Assembly (NCBI GenBank): GCA_002498845.1
Contig: DAJC01000029.1
Location: forward strand, 1-31,103
From: Thermoplasmatales archaeon UBA509
GTDB taxonomy: Archaea; Thermoplasmatota; Thermoplasmata; Thermoplasmatales; Thermoplasmataceae
Direction: 5' to 3'
DNA: 31,103 nucleotides
Shown here piece after piece: positions 1-6,992 of the stretch. The stretch's first letter is position 1. Every line of letters begins with the position of its first letter. The position numbers and the translations under genes are program-made. The notes beneath the pieces are model-generated. The model did no database searches. It was given only the letters and a program-made list of their open reading frames with translations, and was not told where the DNA came from.

Positions 1-156
1 GAATCTGATTGGATCCAGTACAAGTGGAGTTCTATGGAGCCAAAACTTATTGAGATGACCCATAAGTTGGAAGACAACGACCTCATTGAGAAAAGGGACT
101 ACATTTGGCTAAAGGCAAGGATCTCTAATTTGAGCAAGCATTTCGATAAAAAGTAA
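1..156 (+). CDS. 3' end of an unknown gene (partial)
   Basis: An open frame enters the window at base 1 and stops at TAA 154-156, giving the last 51 residues of a protein. The fragment is charged and rich in Trp, Lys and Glu, with no Cys or obvious motif, and ends in a basic tail (FDKK). A short helical C-terminal region looks likely. The start lies outside the window, so the product cannot be named. The neighbouring IS256 element begins about 75 bp downstream, so the gene is not visibly interrupted by it. It may simply be a host gene flanking the insertion. Confidence 0.5.
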   Translation, partial: ESDWIQYKWSSMEPKLIEMTHKLEDNDLIEKRDYIWLKARISNLSKHFDKK

Positions 157-307
157 TTTTTTAGACTTTTAGCAGTTTGGTTAATGTGAAGGCATTCCTT
201 CCTTGTTTATCTTAAAGAAATCCCTCAACACGATAGTATCCCGAATCTTGTGTAAATAAGAGATCAGGATCATAATCATGAGAGAAATTTCATGAAAAAG
301 AAAAGGA

Positions 308-333
308 TGCCTCCAGGAACCAACCAGGAGGCA
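308..333 (+). promoter_or_regulatory. Hairpin covering the transposase Shine-Dalgarno site
   Basis: TGCCTCC (308-314) can pair with GGAGGCA (327-333) across a 12-nt loop. The 3' arm contains the ribosome binding site AGGAGG (326-331), 9 nt before the ATG at 341. If this RNA folds, the ribosome site is buried. This resembles the translational damping known for several insertion sequences, where transcripts read in from outside fold and block translation. The pairing is seen in the sequence; the regulatory role is inference. Confidence 0.5.
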
Positions 334-340
334 ATAAACA

Positions 341-1477
341 ATGGAAGAACTGGATAAAAAGATATCTGAAATAGTCAGAACCACAGTGAAGGGCTTCATG
401 GAATCCCTCATGAAGGGAGAGATTCAGGCCTTCCTTGAGGAAAGGGAAGGCCAGAGGAATGGATACTACGAGAGTGACATGGGTACAAGATATGGGAAGA
501 TAGATGATCTCAGGGTTCCAAGGGACCGCAGCAATGAATTCCAGACAGCCTTATTCGAACCATATCAGCGCAACATTGGAATAGACGATCTTGTTGTCTC
601 CATGTACTCCAAGGGAATATCAACAAGGAAGATGGCTGAAATACTGGAAGAATTATTCCACAATAAATACAGCAAATCCACCATATCAAGGATCACGGAA
701 ATAACAGTTCCGGAAATAAGCAAGTGGCGATCAAGGCCACTTGAGAAGAGGTACATTGCCATATTCATGGATGCAGTGTTCTTCTCCCTTAGAAGGGAAA
801 CTGTGCAGAAGGAATGTGTCATATTTGCAATGGGAATACGGGAATCAGGGAATTATGAAATCCTTGGATTCTACATGAATCCTGTTGAGAACCATATTGC
901 ATACCGCAATGTACTCATGGATCTCCATGAAAGAGGCGTTGAGGAACCACTACTGTTCATAGCAGACGGATTGCCTGGAATAGAGGAGGAGATCAGACAA
1001 TTATATCCAAGGGCTGATTTCCAGTTATGCACCATACATGCATCAAGGAATCTTGAATCACATGTGAGGGTGCAGGATCGCAATGAGATTGATTCGGATC
1101 TCAAGGGAATATTCCTCTCCCGCACCAGAGAAGAAGCACTGAATCAGTTCAATGAGTTCAAGAATAAATGGTCCTCGAAATACCCAAAGCCTGTGTACAA
1201 CATGGAGAAGAACCTGGGTACATTGCTCAAGTACCATGATTATCCTGAATCCATAAGGAGATCCATACACTCCACAAATCTGATTGAGCGAATGAACAAG
1301 GAAATACGGCGCAGGATAAAGATAATAGATTCTCTGCCATCAGAGGAGAGCGCCATGAAGATCATCTATCTCAGGTCGGCTGAGATAAATGAGGCATGGT
1401 CACAGAGATCTCTGAGGGGATTCTATAAATGCAAGGACGAGATCAGGGAAATGTTCCAGAAGAGGTATCCCTTATAA
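341..1477 (+). CDS. IS256-family (Mutator-type) transposase
   Basis: The 378-residue protein is a DDE transposase that would cut and move its own element. The likely catalytic triad is D144 (in IFMDAVF), D209 (in FIADGLPGI) and E316 (in NLIERMNKEIRRR). The C-x2-H pair typical of the family sits at C230/H233 (QLCTIHASRN). An N-terminal helical DNA-binding region precedes the RNase-H-like core. Length is close to the family norm of about 390-400. The ATG at 341 has a strong AGGAGG site 9 nt upstream. The frame is open throughout, so the element may still be active, although no flanking target duplication was found. No second copy is in the window. Confidence 0.93.
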   Translation: MEELDKKISEIVRTTVKGFMESLMKGEIQAFLEEREGQRNGYYESDMGTRYGKIDDLRVPRDRSNEFQTALFEPYQRNIGIDDLVVSMYSKGISTRKMAEILEELFHNKYSKSTISRITEITVPEISKWRSRPLEKRYIAIFMDAVFFSLRRETVQKECVIFAMGIRESGNYEILGFYMNPVENHIAYRNVLMDLHERGVEEPLLFIADGLPGIEEEIRQLYPRADFQLCTIHASRNLESHVRVQDRNEIDSDLKGIFLSRTREEALNQFNEFKNKWSSKYPKPVYNMEKNLGTLLKYHDYPESIRRSIHSTNLIERMNKEIRRRIKIIDSLPSEESAMKIIYLRSAEINEAWSQRSLRGFYKCKDEIREMFQKRYPL

Positions 1478-1570
1478 GTACACAACTTTCGGGACGCTAT
1501 GTAGCCATAGGAAAGAGATAAATCGAAATAGTTAAGAAAGAATTTATAGAATATTTACGTATGAAAGCAT

Positions 1571-1822
1571 ATGGTATCAAGCGTTATAGCGTTAAGAATA
1601 GATGATAACACATCTGATCTCATTGACAAATTAATAAAGTATAAACTTGCTACCAGCAAGGCAGATGCCCTGAGATGGACCATGCAGAATGGGATGCAAA
1701 GCGCAAAGAAAACAGTAGAACGGAAGGAGAAAAGCCAAGCCATAATTAGAGTATGGAAGGAAAGAGGCCTTCCGAAGCTGCCTAATGACCTATCGGAAAG
1801 TTCTATAAAGGACCGGGATTAG
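1571..1822 (+). CDS. VapB-like antitoxin (ribbon-helix-helix type)
   Basis: This 83-residue protein begins with a short beta-strand-like segment (SSVIALRIDD) followed by two helices (DLIDKLIKYKLATSKADALRWTM region), the pattern of ribbon-helix-helix DNA-binding antitoxins. A charged C-terminal tail would wrap the toxin. A TATA-like TTTATA at 1543-1548 lies 26 nt before the ATG, so the mRNA is probably leaderless. It is directly followed by a PIN-domain toxin remnant, the standard VapBC order. The antitoxin frame is intact while the toxin is broken. Family assignment rests on fold pattern and context. Confidence 0.68.
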   Translation: MVSSVIALRIDDNTSDLIDKLIKYKLATSKADALRWTMQNGMQSAKKTVERKEKSQAIIRVWKERGLPKLPNDLSESSIKDRD

Positions 1823-2235
1823 ACTTAATTATATCGATACAAATGTCATAATTTAATTTCTCAACAGTAGAGATGTCAATCATGCAAGAGCAGTAAAAAT
1901 ATTTGACAATAAAGGTCAATGATTACATTTACCCGGTGACTGTTTCGGAGTTGAAATCCGTTCTTTCCAGATCAACGAATCTGAGCGAGGATGAGATTGA
2001 AGCCTTAATAGACTATTTACCTGAAATTAACGTTGCAGTACCTGAGGTAAACATGGACAAAATCATCAACAACGCCATCGAAATCGCTGTCAGGATAAGA
2101 ATGAAAACTCTGGACATATTACATATTTCAGCCAGCATGATGCTGGAGGCAGACACATTTGTAACCTTTGATTCCGAATTTACAGCAGAGGAAAAGGAAA
2201 TAGCAAATTTCGGGCTAAGAATTAATCCTGGATAA
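1818..2235 (+). pseudogene. Broken VapC toxin (PIN-domain ribonuclease)
   Basis: Two frames together spell a PIN domain. Frame one from 1818 reads IRLNYIDTNVII, hits an in-frame TAA at 1854-1856, continues FLNSRDVNHARAVKIFDNKG, and stops at TGA 1920-1922. The match then continues in the next frame from about 1921 (DYIYPVTVSELKS) to the TAA at 2233-2235. All four PIN acidic residues can still be found: D in YIDTNV, E in TVSELKS, D in TLDILHIS and D in FVTFDSEF. A nonsense mutation (probably Tyr TAT/TAC to TAA) and one frameshift have destroyed the gene, and I see no canonical start codon at its 5' end. A TTG-started frame at 1903-2235 is open, but would lack the first catalytic Asp. Confidence 0.8.
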
Positions 2236-2421
2236 TAAAGAGCTAACACCTATTGATGCGTTCCATTAAATAGACCGTAGTACATCGATATGGTTCCAAA
2301 CTGTTCAAATTCCCTTGAAGACCTCCACCATCATGAATGCTATTTAATCCTTTTTTCAATTTCATGCCGTGCGGTTCACCAATAACTGATTTATTTCCTC
2401 CACGTATCAAAACTTAACCAT

Positions 2422-3219
2422 ATGGCAAAGAGTATCAGCCTGAAAACTGCAATTTTGGCCCTTATAGTCTCACTCGCAGTTGTTTCTGCCTCCATTTTGA
2501 TTGAAGATCACCTGAAAGATGAAGCCAGTAGTTTTATTGAAAACTCAAATTCTGGCATTATTGTTCCTCTTTACTTTGACCCGAATGCTTCGTGGAATTA
2601 CCTGTTTCAGCTCCATTCAGAATTTTCTGAGGTACCAATGATAGTAATTATTAACCCTGACAATGGACCAGGGCTGAATTATTCTCAGTCCTATTCAAAC
2701 TACACTGCCACTATGGAGAAATCCGGCATTACTGTGCTAGGATACGTCTATACCTCCTACGGCACACGATCACTGAAAACAGTTAGACTTCAGGCTTATG
2801 ACTATCTTCACTGGTATGGGATCAGGGGAATTTTTATGGATGAAGTCTCAGACAATTCTACAGGAGCCCAATATTATAGAAATGCTACTTTGGAAATCAG
2901 ATCAGCAGGACTTGACTATATCGTTGGTAACCCGGGCACTTACGCTCCAAAGACTATTACTGATTCCTTCAATTTGACAGTTCTCTATGAGAATCCTGGA
3001 GCTCCTCCTGCAGATAACCTTTCGACAATCACAAATGCAACTGGTAGAGCTGAATCATCCATAATAGCAATTAATGTTTCCAGTTTGTCTGCCGCATGGT
3101 TCCAAGCAGCATCAGAGTACTTTTCATTCATCTATGTGACCAACCTTGGACTGCCAAACCCATACTGTGCCCTACCATCATACCTACCTGAGGAGATGCA
3201 GTTCCTTTCATCCACCTGA
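2422..3219 (+). CDS. Secreted spherulin-4-like (glycosidase-like) protein
   Basis: The 265-residue protein has an N-terminal hydrophobic segment (residues about 7-27) that would act as a signal peptide or membrane anchor, with the rest outside the cell. The body carries motifs of the spherulin-4 family, related to the GH135 glycosidase TIM barrel: IVPLYFDPNASW, VIINPDNGPG, VLGYVYTSYGTR (strand with a Tyr-Gly turn) and GIFMDEVS with its Asp-Glu at the barrel's catalytic end, then VGNPGT. Several N-x-S/T sites fit an archaeal secreted glycoprotein. It appears monocistronic, with an AT-rich promoter region at 2385-2400. The sugar substrate is unknown. Family call is good, activity is inference. 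Confidence 0.72.
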   Translation: MAKSISLKTAILALIVSLAVVSASILIEDHLKDEASSFIENSNSGIIVPLYFDPNASWNYLFQLHSEFSEVPMIVIINPDNGPGLNYSQSYSNYTATMEKSGITVLGYVYTSYGTRSLKTVRLQAYDYLHWYGIRGIFMDEVSDNSTGAQYYRNATLEIRSAGLDYIVGNPGTYAPKTITDSFNLTVLYENPGAPPADNLSTITNATGRAESSIIAINVSSLSAAWFQAASEYFSFIYVTNLGLPNPYCALPSYLPEEMQFLSST

Positions 3220-3404
3220 TTCCAGCAGTCTAAGTCGAAAAATGAATTTAATAACATCCTTAAGGTAGTGCTCTTTGCCAGAAAACTCCAAACCGATTAG
3301 CATGTGCAGTTGATTTGCATAAAATTGCCAGGACTGTGATTTAATTCATAATTCTATAATTCAACAGGTAAATATTGCAGTATATCTTCATGACTATGAT
3401 AACA

Positions 3405-4379
3405 ATGGAATTTGGATTAATCGGCCTTGGAAATCACGCAATAAACAGGATAATGCCCGCAATTAAGTCCTCTGGAAACTCCATAACGGCAATATACAGC
3501 AGGACCCTGAAGAAAGCTGAGAGGGAGGGTGCAGCATATGGGGCACGCGCATTCTCCGATCTGGATGAGTTCTTTTCCAGAGGGGGCTTCGATGCTGTTT
3601 ACATAGCATCTCCGAATTTTCTGCACTACGAACAGGCAAGATTATCCATGGAAAATGGCAAGGATGTTCTGCTTGAGAAGCAGATGACGCTCAGCAACGG
3701 AGACGCCTCAGATCTGGTGGGAATATCTGCCAAGACCGGACACCATCTTGCAGTAGGTTTCCACATGAGATTCCATCCTGCCATTGTGGAAATCAGGAAC
3801 ATGATCTCCAGCGGGAAACTTGGAAAAATCACGATGGTTCACGGAACATGGGGTGGCCTATCACAGGGAACATCAGATAATCCGGATCGCAGATGGTGGA
3901 CAGAAGATGAGAAGGTTGGTGGTGGTTCCGTTATGGGAACTGGCGTACACGTTCTTGACACCATTAATTTTTTGCTTGGTGCCAGGCCGGATAAAATCTC
4001 GGCATTTAGGCAGCCAGCAAAAGCCGTAATCGACACCACTGAATCTATATCCATGGAATATGGCAGTATTATGGCTCACGCCGTCTCTTCCAGAGCCATG
4101 AAGCACCCCAGGAACGATCTGGTAGTTTACGGAACCGAAGCAACCGCTGTGGCCAGGGATGTCTTTTCAACAACAGTGAACTCGGATTTGGAAATAGATG
4201 GAAAAGTAACAAGGACATTCAGGGATGGAAATATGTACGAGGATGAGGTCCGTGCTTTTGTTGAACTGGTCAGGGGAGAAAAATCCAGGATAGCCACAGT
4301 GAAAGATGGTGAAGTTGTGGTAAAAACAGTTAATGCCGCTTACCTTTCCGACACAACGGGCAAGATAACAACCCTCTGA
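3405..4379 (+). CDS. Gfo/Idh/MocA-family NAD(P)-dependent oxidoreductase
   Basis: The 324-residue protein begins with a Rossmann nucleotide-binding site (FGLIGLGNHAINRIMPAI), followed by the family's strand-turn motifs (DAVYIASPNFLHYEQA). It contains the catalytic-Lys motif as EKQM instead of the usual EKP; the Lys is kept. Residues in GTGVHVLDTINFLLG match the C-terminal sugar-binding domain with the conserved His-Asp. Such enzymes oxidise or reduce sugars, inositols or related polyols. In-frame ATGs at 3390 and 3396 are alternative starts; 3405 puts the Rossmann strand at the N-terminus. The substrate cannot be told from sequence, and no sugar pathway genes lie beside it. Confidence 0.87.
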   Translation: MEFGLIGLGNHAINRIMPAIKSSGNSITAIYSRTLKKAEREGAAYGARAFSDLDEFFSRGGFDAVYIASPNFLHYEQARLSMENGKDVLLEKQMTLSNGDASDLVGISAKTGHHLAVGFHMRFHPAIVEIRNMISSGKLGKITMVHGTWGGLSQGTSDNPDRRWWTEDEKVGGGSVMGTGVHVLDTINFLLGARPDKISAFRQPAKAVIDTTESISMEYGSIMAHAVSSRAMKHPRNDLVVYGTEATAVARDVFSTTVNSDLEIDGKVTRTFRDGNMYEDEVRAFVELVRGEKSRIATVKDGEVVVKTVNAAYLSDTTGKITTL

Positions 4380-4382
4380 AAA

Positions 4383-4398
4383 CCGGGTTGGGACCCGG
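4383..4398. terminator. GC-rich hairpin between convergent genes
   Basis: CCGGGT (4383-4388) and ACCCGG (4393-4398) pair around a four-base loop just after the oxidoreductase stop and before the convergent gene's stop at 4409. The location fits a transcription-end structure for either strand. There is no long T-run, and archaeal termination depends mainly on T-tracts, so the role is uncertain. Confidence 0.3.
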
Positions 4399-4408
4399 GT
4401 AAACTTAT

Positions 4409-4888
4409 TCAGGCTTTTGACACTTTTTCTGCCCTGTATGCAAGAGCAAGCCTGAGGAACGGAAGCCCCTGAAATCTTTCTACGCTGAATCCTCTTGAGA
4501 ATCTCTCAACCCTGGACATTCTTACGAACCAGAACATCATGAAGCGCACGTACTGCATGGCTTCGAAGATCTTCGCAGTGTCTGGAGACCTGCTTTCAGA
4601 AAGAAGCTTACCCATATCCTGCTCCGTCTCGGGACCCATGCATAGATCAATGAGAAACTGGTGCGATGGTGCAGGTTTCCCGGAAACAACTGATCCGGCC
4701 AGTTCACTGACATATTTCATCATTTTTCTGTAGTTGCCTGAAAATTCCCTGTTGGAAAGGGCAAGTTCAGCAAGTCTTGCAGAGAGCAGATTGGAATTCA
4801 TGAAATACATCTCAACATCAGAATCATAACTCTCCACAGTATTGGAAATGGCACACTCAAAGGTCGGAAACTTCAGATTATCTTCCAT
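4409..4888 (-). CDS. Hypothetical helical protein
   Basis: I do not recognise this 159-residue protein. It looks mostly alpha-helical and soluble, with a Met/Phe-rich segment (residues about 112-125, including MQYVRFMMFWFVRM) that could pack in a core or lie on a membrane, and a basic C-terminus. It has two Cys (C12 and C83) and no repeats. The ATG at 4888 is supported by a TATA-like CTATTAAAC (plus-strand 4909-4917) about 25 nt upstream, so a leaderless transcript is likely. It converges with the oxidoreductase gene and diverges from the sulfur cassette. Confidence 0.6.
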   Translation of the reverse strand: MEDNLKFPTFECAISNTVESYDSDVEMYFMNSNLLSARLAELALSNREFSGNYRKMMKYVSELAGSVVSGKPAPSHQFLIDLCMGPETEQDMGKLLSESRSPDTAKIFEAMQYVRFMMFWFVRMSRVERFSRGFSVERFQGLPFLRLALAYRAEKVSKA

Positions 4889-5036
4889 GAATGCTTAAAA
4901 CATTCTGCCTATTAAACGCATCTTTTCTGAATTTCAATTCTTTTGACAGGACAAATATTGATACCGCGACTGGTGAATAAAAATCACATTTGAGTTAATT
5001 TGTAGTAAAAATGATAAATAGTCATAAATGGGAATA

Positions 5037-5045
5037 CGTATATAC
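5037..5045 (+). promoter_or_regulatory. TATA-like box of the sulfur cassette
   Basis: CGTATATAC is centred about 30 nt before the ATG at 5072, inside a very AT-rich divergent intergenic stretch (4889-5071). It would start a transcript close to the start codon of the YeeE gene. Confidence 0.45.
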
Positions 5046-5071
5046 ATCCATGCAATTATATATTGATAGAA

Positions 5072-6292
5072 ATGGCAATAACAGTCACTGCTCCCCTGTG
5101 GATTGGTATTTTCATTGGTGCCATCATTGGGGGATTTGCTGAATTGTGGGGAATATCAAATGCGGATGTTCTCCTGAAGCTGTCCAAATGGGAAGATCGG
5201 CTATTCATAAACTGTATTGCAATTGCAATCGGTGTTGGTGCTGTTCTCCTATATGGGCTTTCAGCTCTGGGTCTGGGTTTTCACTTTGGCATAAAACCAG
5301 ACTACGTGATAGGTGTGGCGCTAGGTGGGATTATCTTCGGGGTTGGCATTGCTATATCCGGTTATGTCCCAGGTACAGAGTGGATGGCTCTCGGCGAAGG
5401 CAGGAGAGAGGCAGTCTACGCGGTGGCCGGTGGACTCCTTGGAGCGGCAGCATGGACTCTTCTGTACCAGACTTCAGTGGGCCAGTGGCTTGTGAACACA
5501 TACAATTTCGGTCAGCTATATCTGGGCGGCAAGGTTGGAACTGACCTCAAGATCGGCTTTCTCATTTCAATAGGATGGCTGGCACTCATGATGGGTATAG
5601 CTTATTTTCTGCCCAGGTACAAAGGGGGAAAGAGCTGCGTATACATAGGCACACACAAAAATTATCAGATGCCCGGCCCTGAACTCGCAGAACACAGAGA
5701 AGCCATGGAGACACTCATAGAGGGAAGTGCCATGCCAATTGGGTCTGAAGATAAACTGGCAAAGAACGCAAACCAGCACTGGGCACCTAATAACAACCTA
5801 AGATGGCTTCTAACCTTCGTTGGTGCCATCATTGGTGCGGTTGTGGTTCTTGAAATGTTCCTGCACCAGATATTTGGCGAATCTACAACATACAGCTGGA
5901 TGGTGGGATACCTCTGGCTCCCCACATACAACTACAGCAAGCTTGTCTTTTCCACAATAGGATGGGAGCCATTCAGTGATATCGGCACACTGATGGGGGC
6001 TTTCATTGCCTCAATATTCGTTTCAAGGAGGTTCCAGGCCTTCAACAAATGGGTACCGAAGACATGGAAGAAGAGGTTCGGTGACAGCGAAATTAAGAGG
6101 GCGCTGGGTGTCTTCGGTGGATCCTTTATGGTATTGTTCGGAGCGAGAATGGCTGATGGCTGTGCTTCCGGGCACATACTGAGCGGTGATCTGCAGATGG
6201 CTGTCAGCAGTATCGAATTCTTCGTATTCGTGGCAATCAGCCTTCTGGTTGCCGGCTGGTTCATATACTCGAGAAAAGCAGGGAGGAATTAA
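5072..6292 (+). CDS. YeeE/YedE-family sulfur (thiosulfate-type) transporter
   Basis: The 406-residue membrane protein has about nine or more hydrophobic helices in two related halves. The same phrase occurs at the start of each half (FIGAIIGG near residue 14 and FVGAIIGA near 250), reflecting the family's pseudo-symmetric repeat. The second-half motif ADGCASGHILSG keeps its Cys (C364), which in the TsuA thiosulfate transporter family relays thiosulfate through the pore. The equivalent first-half motif reads SGYVPGT, with V99 where relatives usually have Cys. A polar linker with C189 lies between the halves. ATG 5072 is preferred over TTG 5063. A small membrane protein and a DsrE-like gene follow with 1- and 4-nt gaps, an operon for importing and handling reduced sulfur. 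Confidence 0.85.
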   Translation: MAITVTAPLWIGIFIGAIIGGFAELWGISNADVLLKLSKWEDRLFINCIAIAIGVGAVLLYGLSALGLGFHFGIKPDYVIGVALGGIIFGVGIAISGYVPGTEWMALGEGRREAVYAVAGGLLGAAAWTLLYQTSVGQWLVNTYNFGQLYLGGKVGTDLKIGFLISIGWLALMMGIAYFLPRYKGGKSCVYIGTHKNYQMPGPELAEHREAMETLIEGSAMPIGSEDKLAKNANQHWAPNNNLRWLLTFVGAIIGAVVVLEMFLHQIFGESTTYSWMVGYLWLPTYNYSKLVFSTIGWEPFSDIGTLMGAFIASIFVSRRFQAFNKWVPKTWKKRFGDSEIKRALGVFGGSFMVLFGARMADGCASGHILSGDLQMAVSSIEFFVFVAISLLVAGWFIYSRKAGRN

Positions 6293-6293
6293 A

Positions 6294-6530
6294 ATGGAAG
6301 ATAAGAAAACGCAAAGAAAAAGTGAAAGAGGAATCAAGAGCTTTGCAGGGCTCATGTCCCTGCTGGTGGTGGTTGTTGCGGCACTCACTGTGAGAGGATA
6401 CAACGGGTACGATCCAAATCCCAATTCGGTTGCCATAACCGGATTTGTCATGATCGTGGCATTGCTTCTTACAGCAGTATGGTACCGCACCAAGTATCCG
6501 GGGTATTCCAACGACGGGACGGAGGATTGA
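6294..6530 (+). CDS. Small two-helix membrane protein in the sulfur operon
   Basis: This 78-residue protein has a basic, Lys/Arg-rich N-terminus (residues 4-16), a first hydrophobic helix (about 17-34), a short polar loop with YNGYDPNPNS, a second helix (about 45-63), and a short acidic tail. Start ATG 6294 lies 1 nt after the transporter stop, with GGGAGG at 6281-6286 upstream. Its position between YeeE and DsrE genes suggests an accessory subunit of the transporter, but I do not recognise a family. Confidence 0.68.
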   Translation: MEDKKTQRKSERGIKSFAGLMSLLVVVVAALTVRGYNGYDPNPNSVAITGFVMIVALLLTAVWYRTKYPGYSNDGTED

Positions 6531-6534
6531 AACA

Positions 6535-6882
6535 ATGGCAAAAATTCTTGTGCTCCTTCTGACGGGAAAGGAAAATATTCATGCGGAGATGGTTGCCTTT
6601 AACTTTGCAATAAACGCAGTGAAGAATGCCCAGAGCACCCTGGAGTTCCTCTTTCTCGGCAGGGGCGTTCAGGCATTGAATTCGAAACAGAAAAACTCTC
6701 CCCAGTTCCTTGAACAGATCCAGGGACTGAAGAAAACCGGCTGCACTGTTAAGGCATGCAAGGTGAGCCTGGAATCAGAGGGACTTGATGAATCCAGTAT
6801 TTTTGGGAATATTGATCTCGTACTGGGCGGAGTGGAGGTCAACTCGAAAATTGATGAAGGATTCACTGTGATTTCCTTCTGA
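6535..6882 (+). CDS. DsrE/DsrF-like small sulfur-relay protein
   Basis: The 115-residue protein has the alternating strand-helix layout of the DsrE/TusD fold: an initial strand (AKILVLLLTG), a helix with AFNFAINAVK, a second strand (LEFLFLGRGV), and a Cys-containing strand region with C70 and C75 (GCTVKACKVSL). DsrE-family proteins carry persulfide sulfur on a Cys in this region and pass it between partners. It has its own GGAGG site (6521-6525) and starts 4 nt after the previous stop, closing the YeeE operon. Intracellular acceptance of imported sulfur is the natural role; the exact donor and acceptor are unknown. Confidence 0.78.
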   Translation: MAKILVLLLTGKENIHAEMVAFNFAINAVKNAQSTLEFLFLGRGVQALNSKQKNSPQFLEQIQGLKKTGCTVKACKVSLESEGLDESSIFGNIDLVLGGVEVNSKIDEGFTVISF

Positions 6883-6963
6883 ATTTATCAGTTCTTTTCG
6901 GACTATTCAGAAGTAACACACGAATATTGCTGCATTCCCGACAGCGTCAGGGCATTTCCATAT

Positions 6964-6971
6964 TTTATAAT
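6964..6971 (+). promoter_or_regulatory. TATA-like box of the methyltransferase gene
   Basis: TTTATAAT is centred 25-26 nt before ATG 6993, which predicts a transcript starting at or next to the start codon. The Shine-Dalgarno-like GAGGTGA at 6975-6981 would then lie outside the mRNA. Confidence 0.55.
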
Positions 6972-6992
6972 AAGAGGTGAGCAATCACCAGA

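Larger units (their letters stand above)
233..1500 (+). mobile_element. IS256-family insertion sequence
   Basis: A single transposase gene is bounded by imperfect terminal inverted repeats. The left end at 233-260 (ATAGTATCCCGAATCTTGTG and following) matches the reverse complement of 1471-1500 (ATAGCGTCCCGAAAGTTGTG and following) at most positions over about 20 bp. The ends are estimates, because I found no clean 8-9 bp target duplication for any of the boundaries I tried. That suggests either an older insertion or slightly different true ends. The transposase gene fills most of the element, as in other IS256 members. Confidence 0.7.

Noticed and set aside
225..1508. Target-site duplication of the IS256 element
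   Set aside because: Three possible boundary placements were compared and none gave matching 8-bp flanks.
1903..2235. TTG-started 110-residue protein as an intact gene
   Set aside because: It continues the PIN domain from an interrupted upstream frame and would lack the first catalytic Asp, so it is treated as part of the pseudogene.
6023..6541. 172-residue minus-strand frame across the sulfur cassette
   Set aside because: Antisense to the transporter and small membrane protein, low-complexity hydrophilic translation, no promoter or motif.
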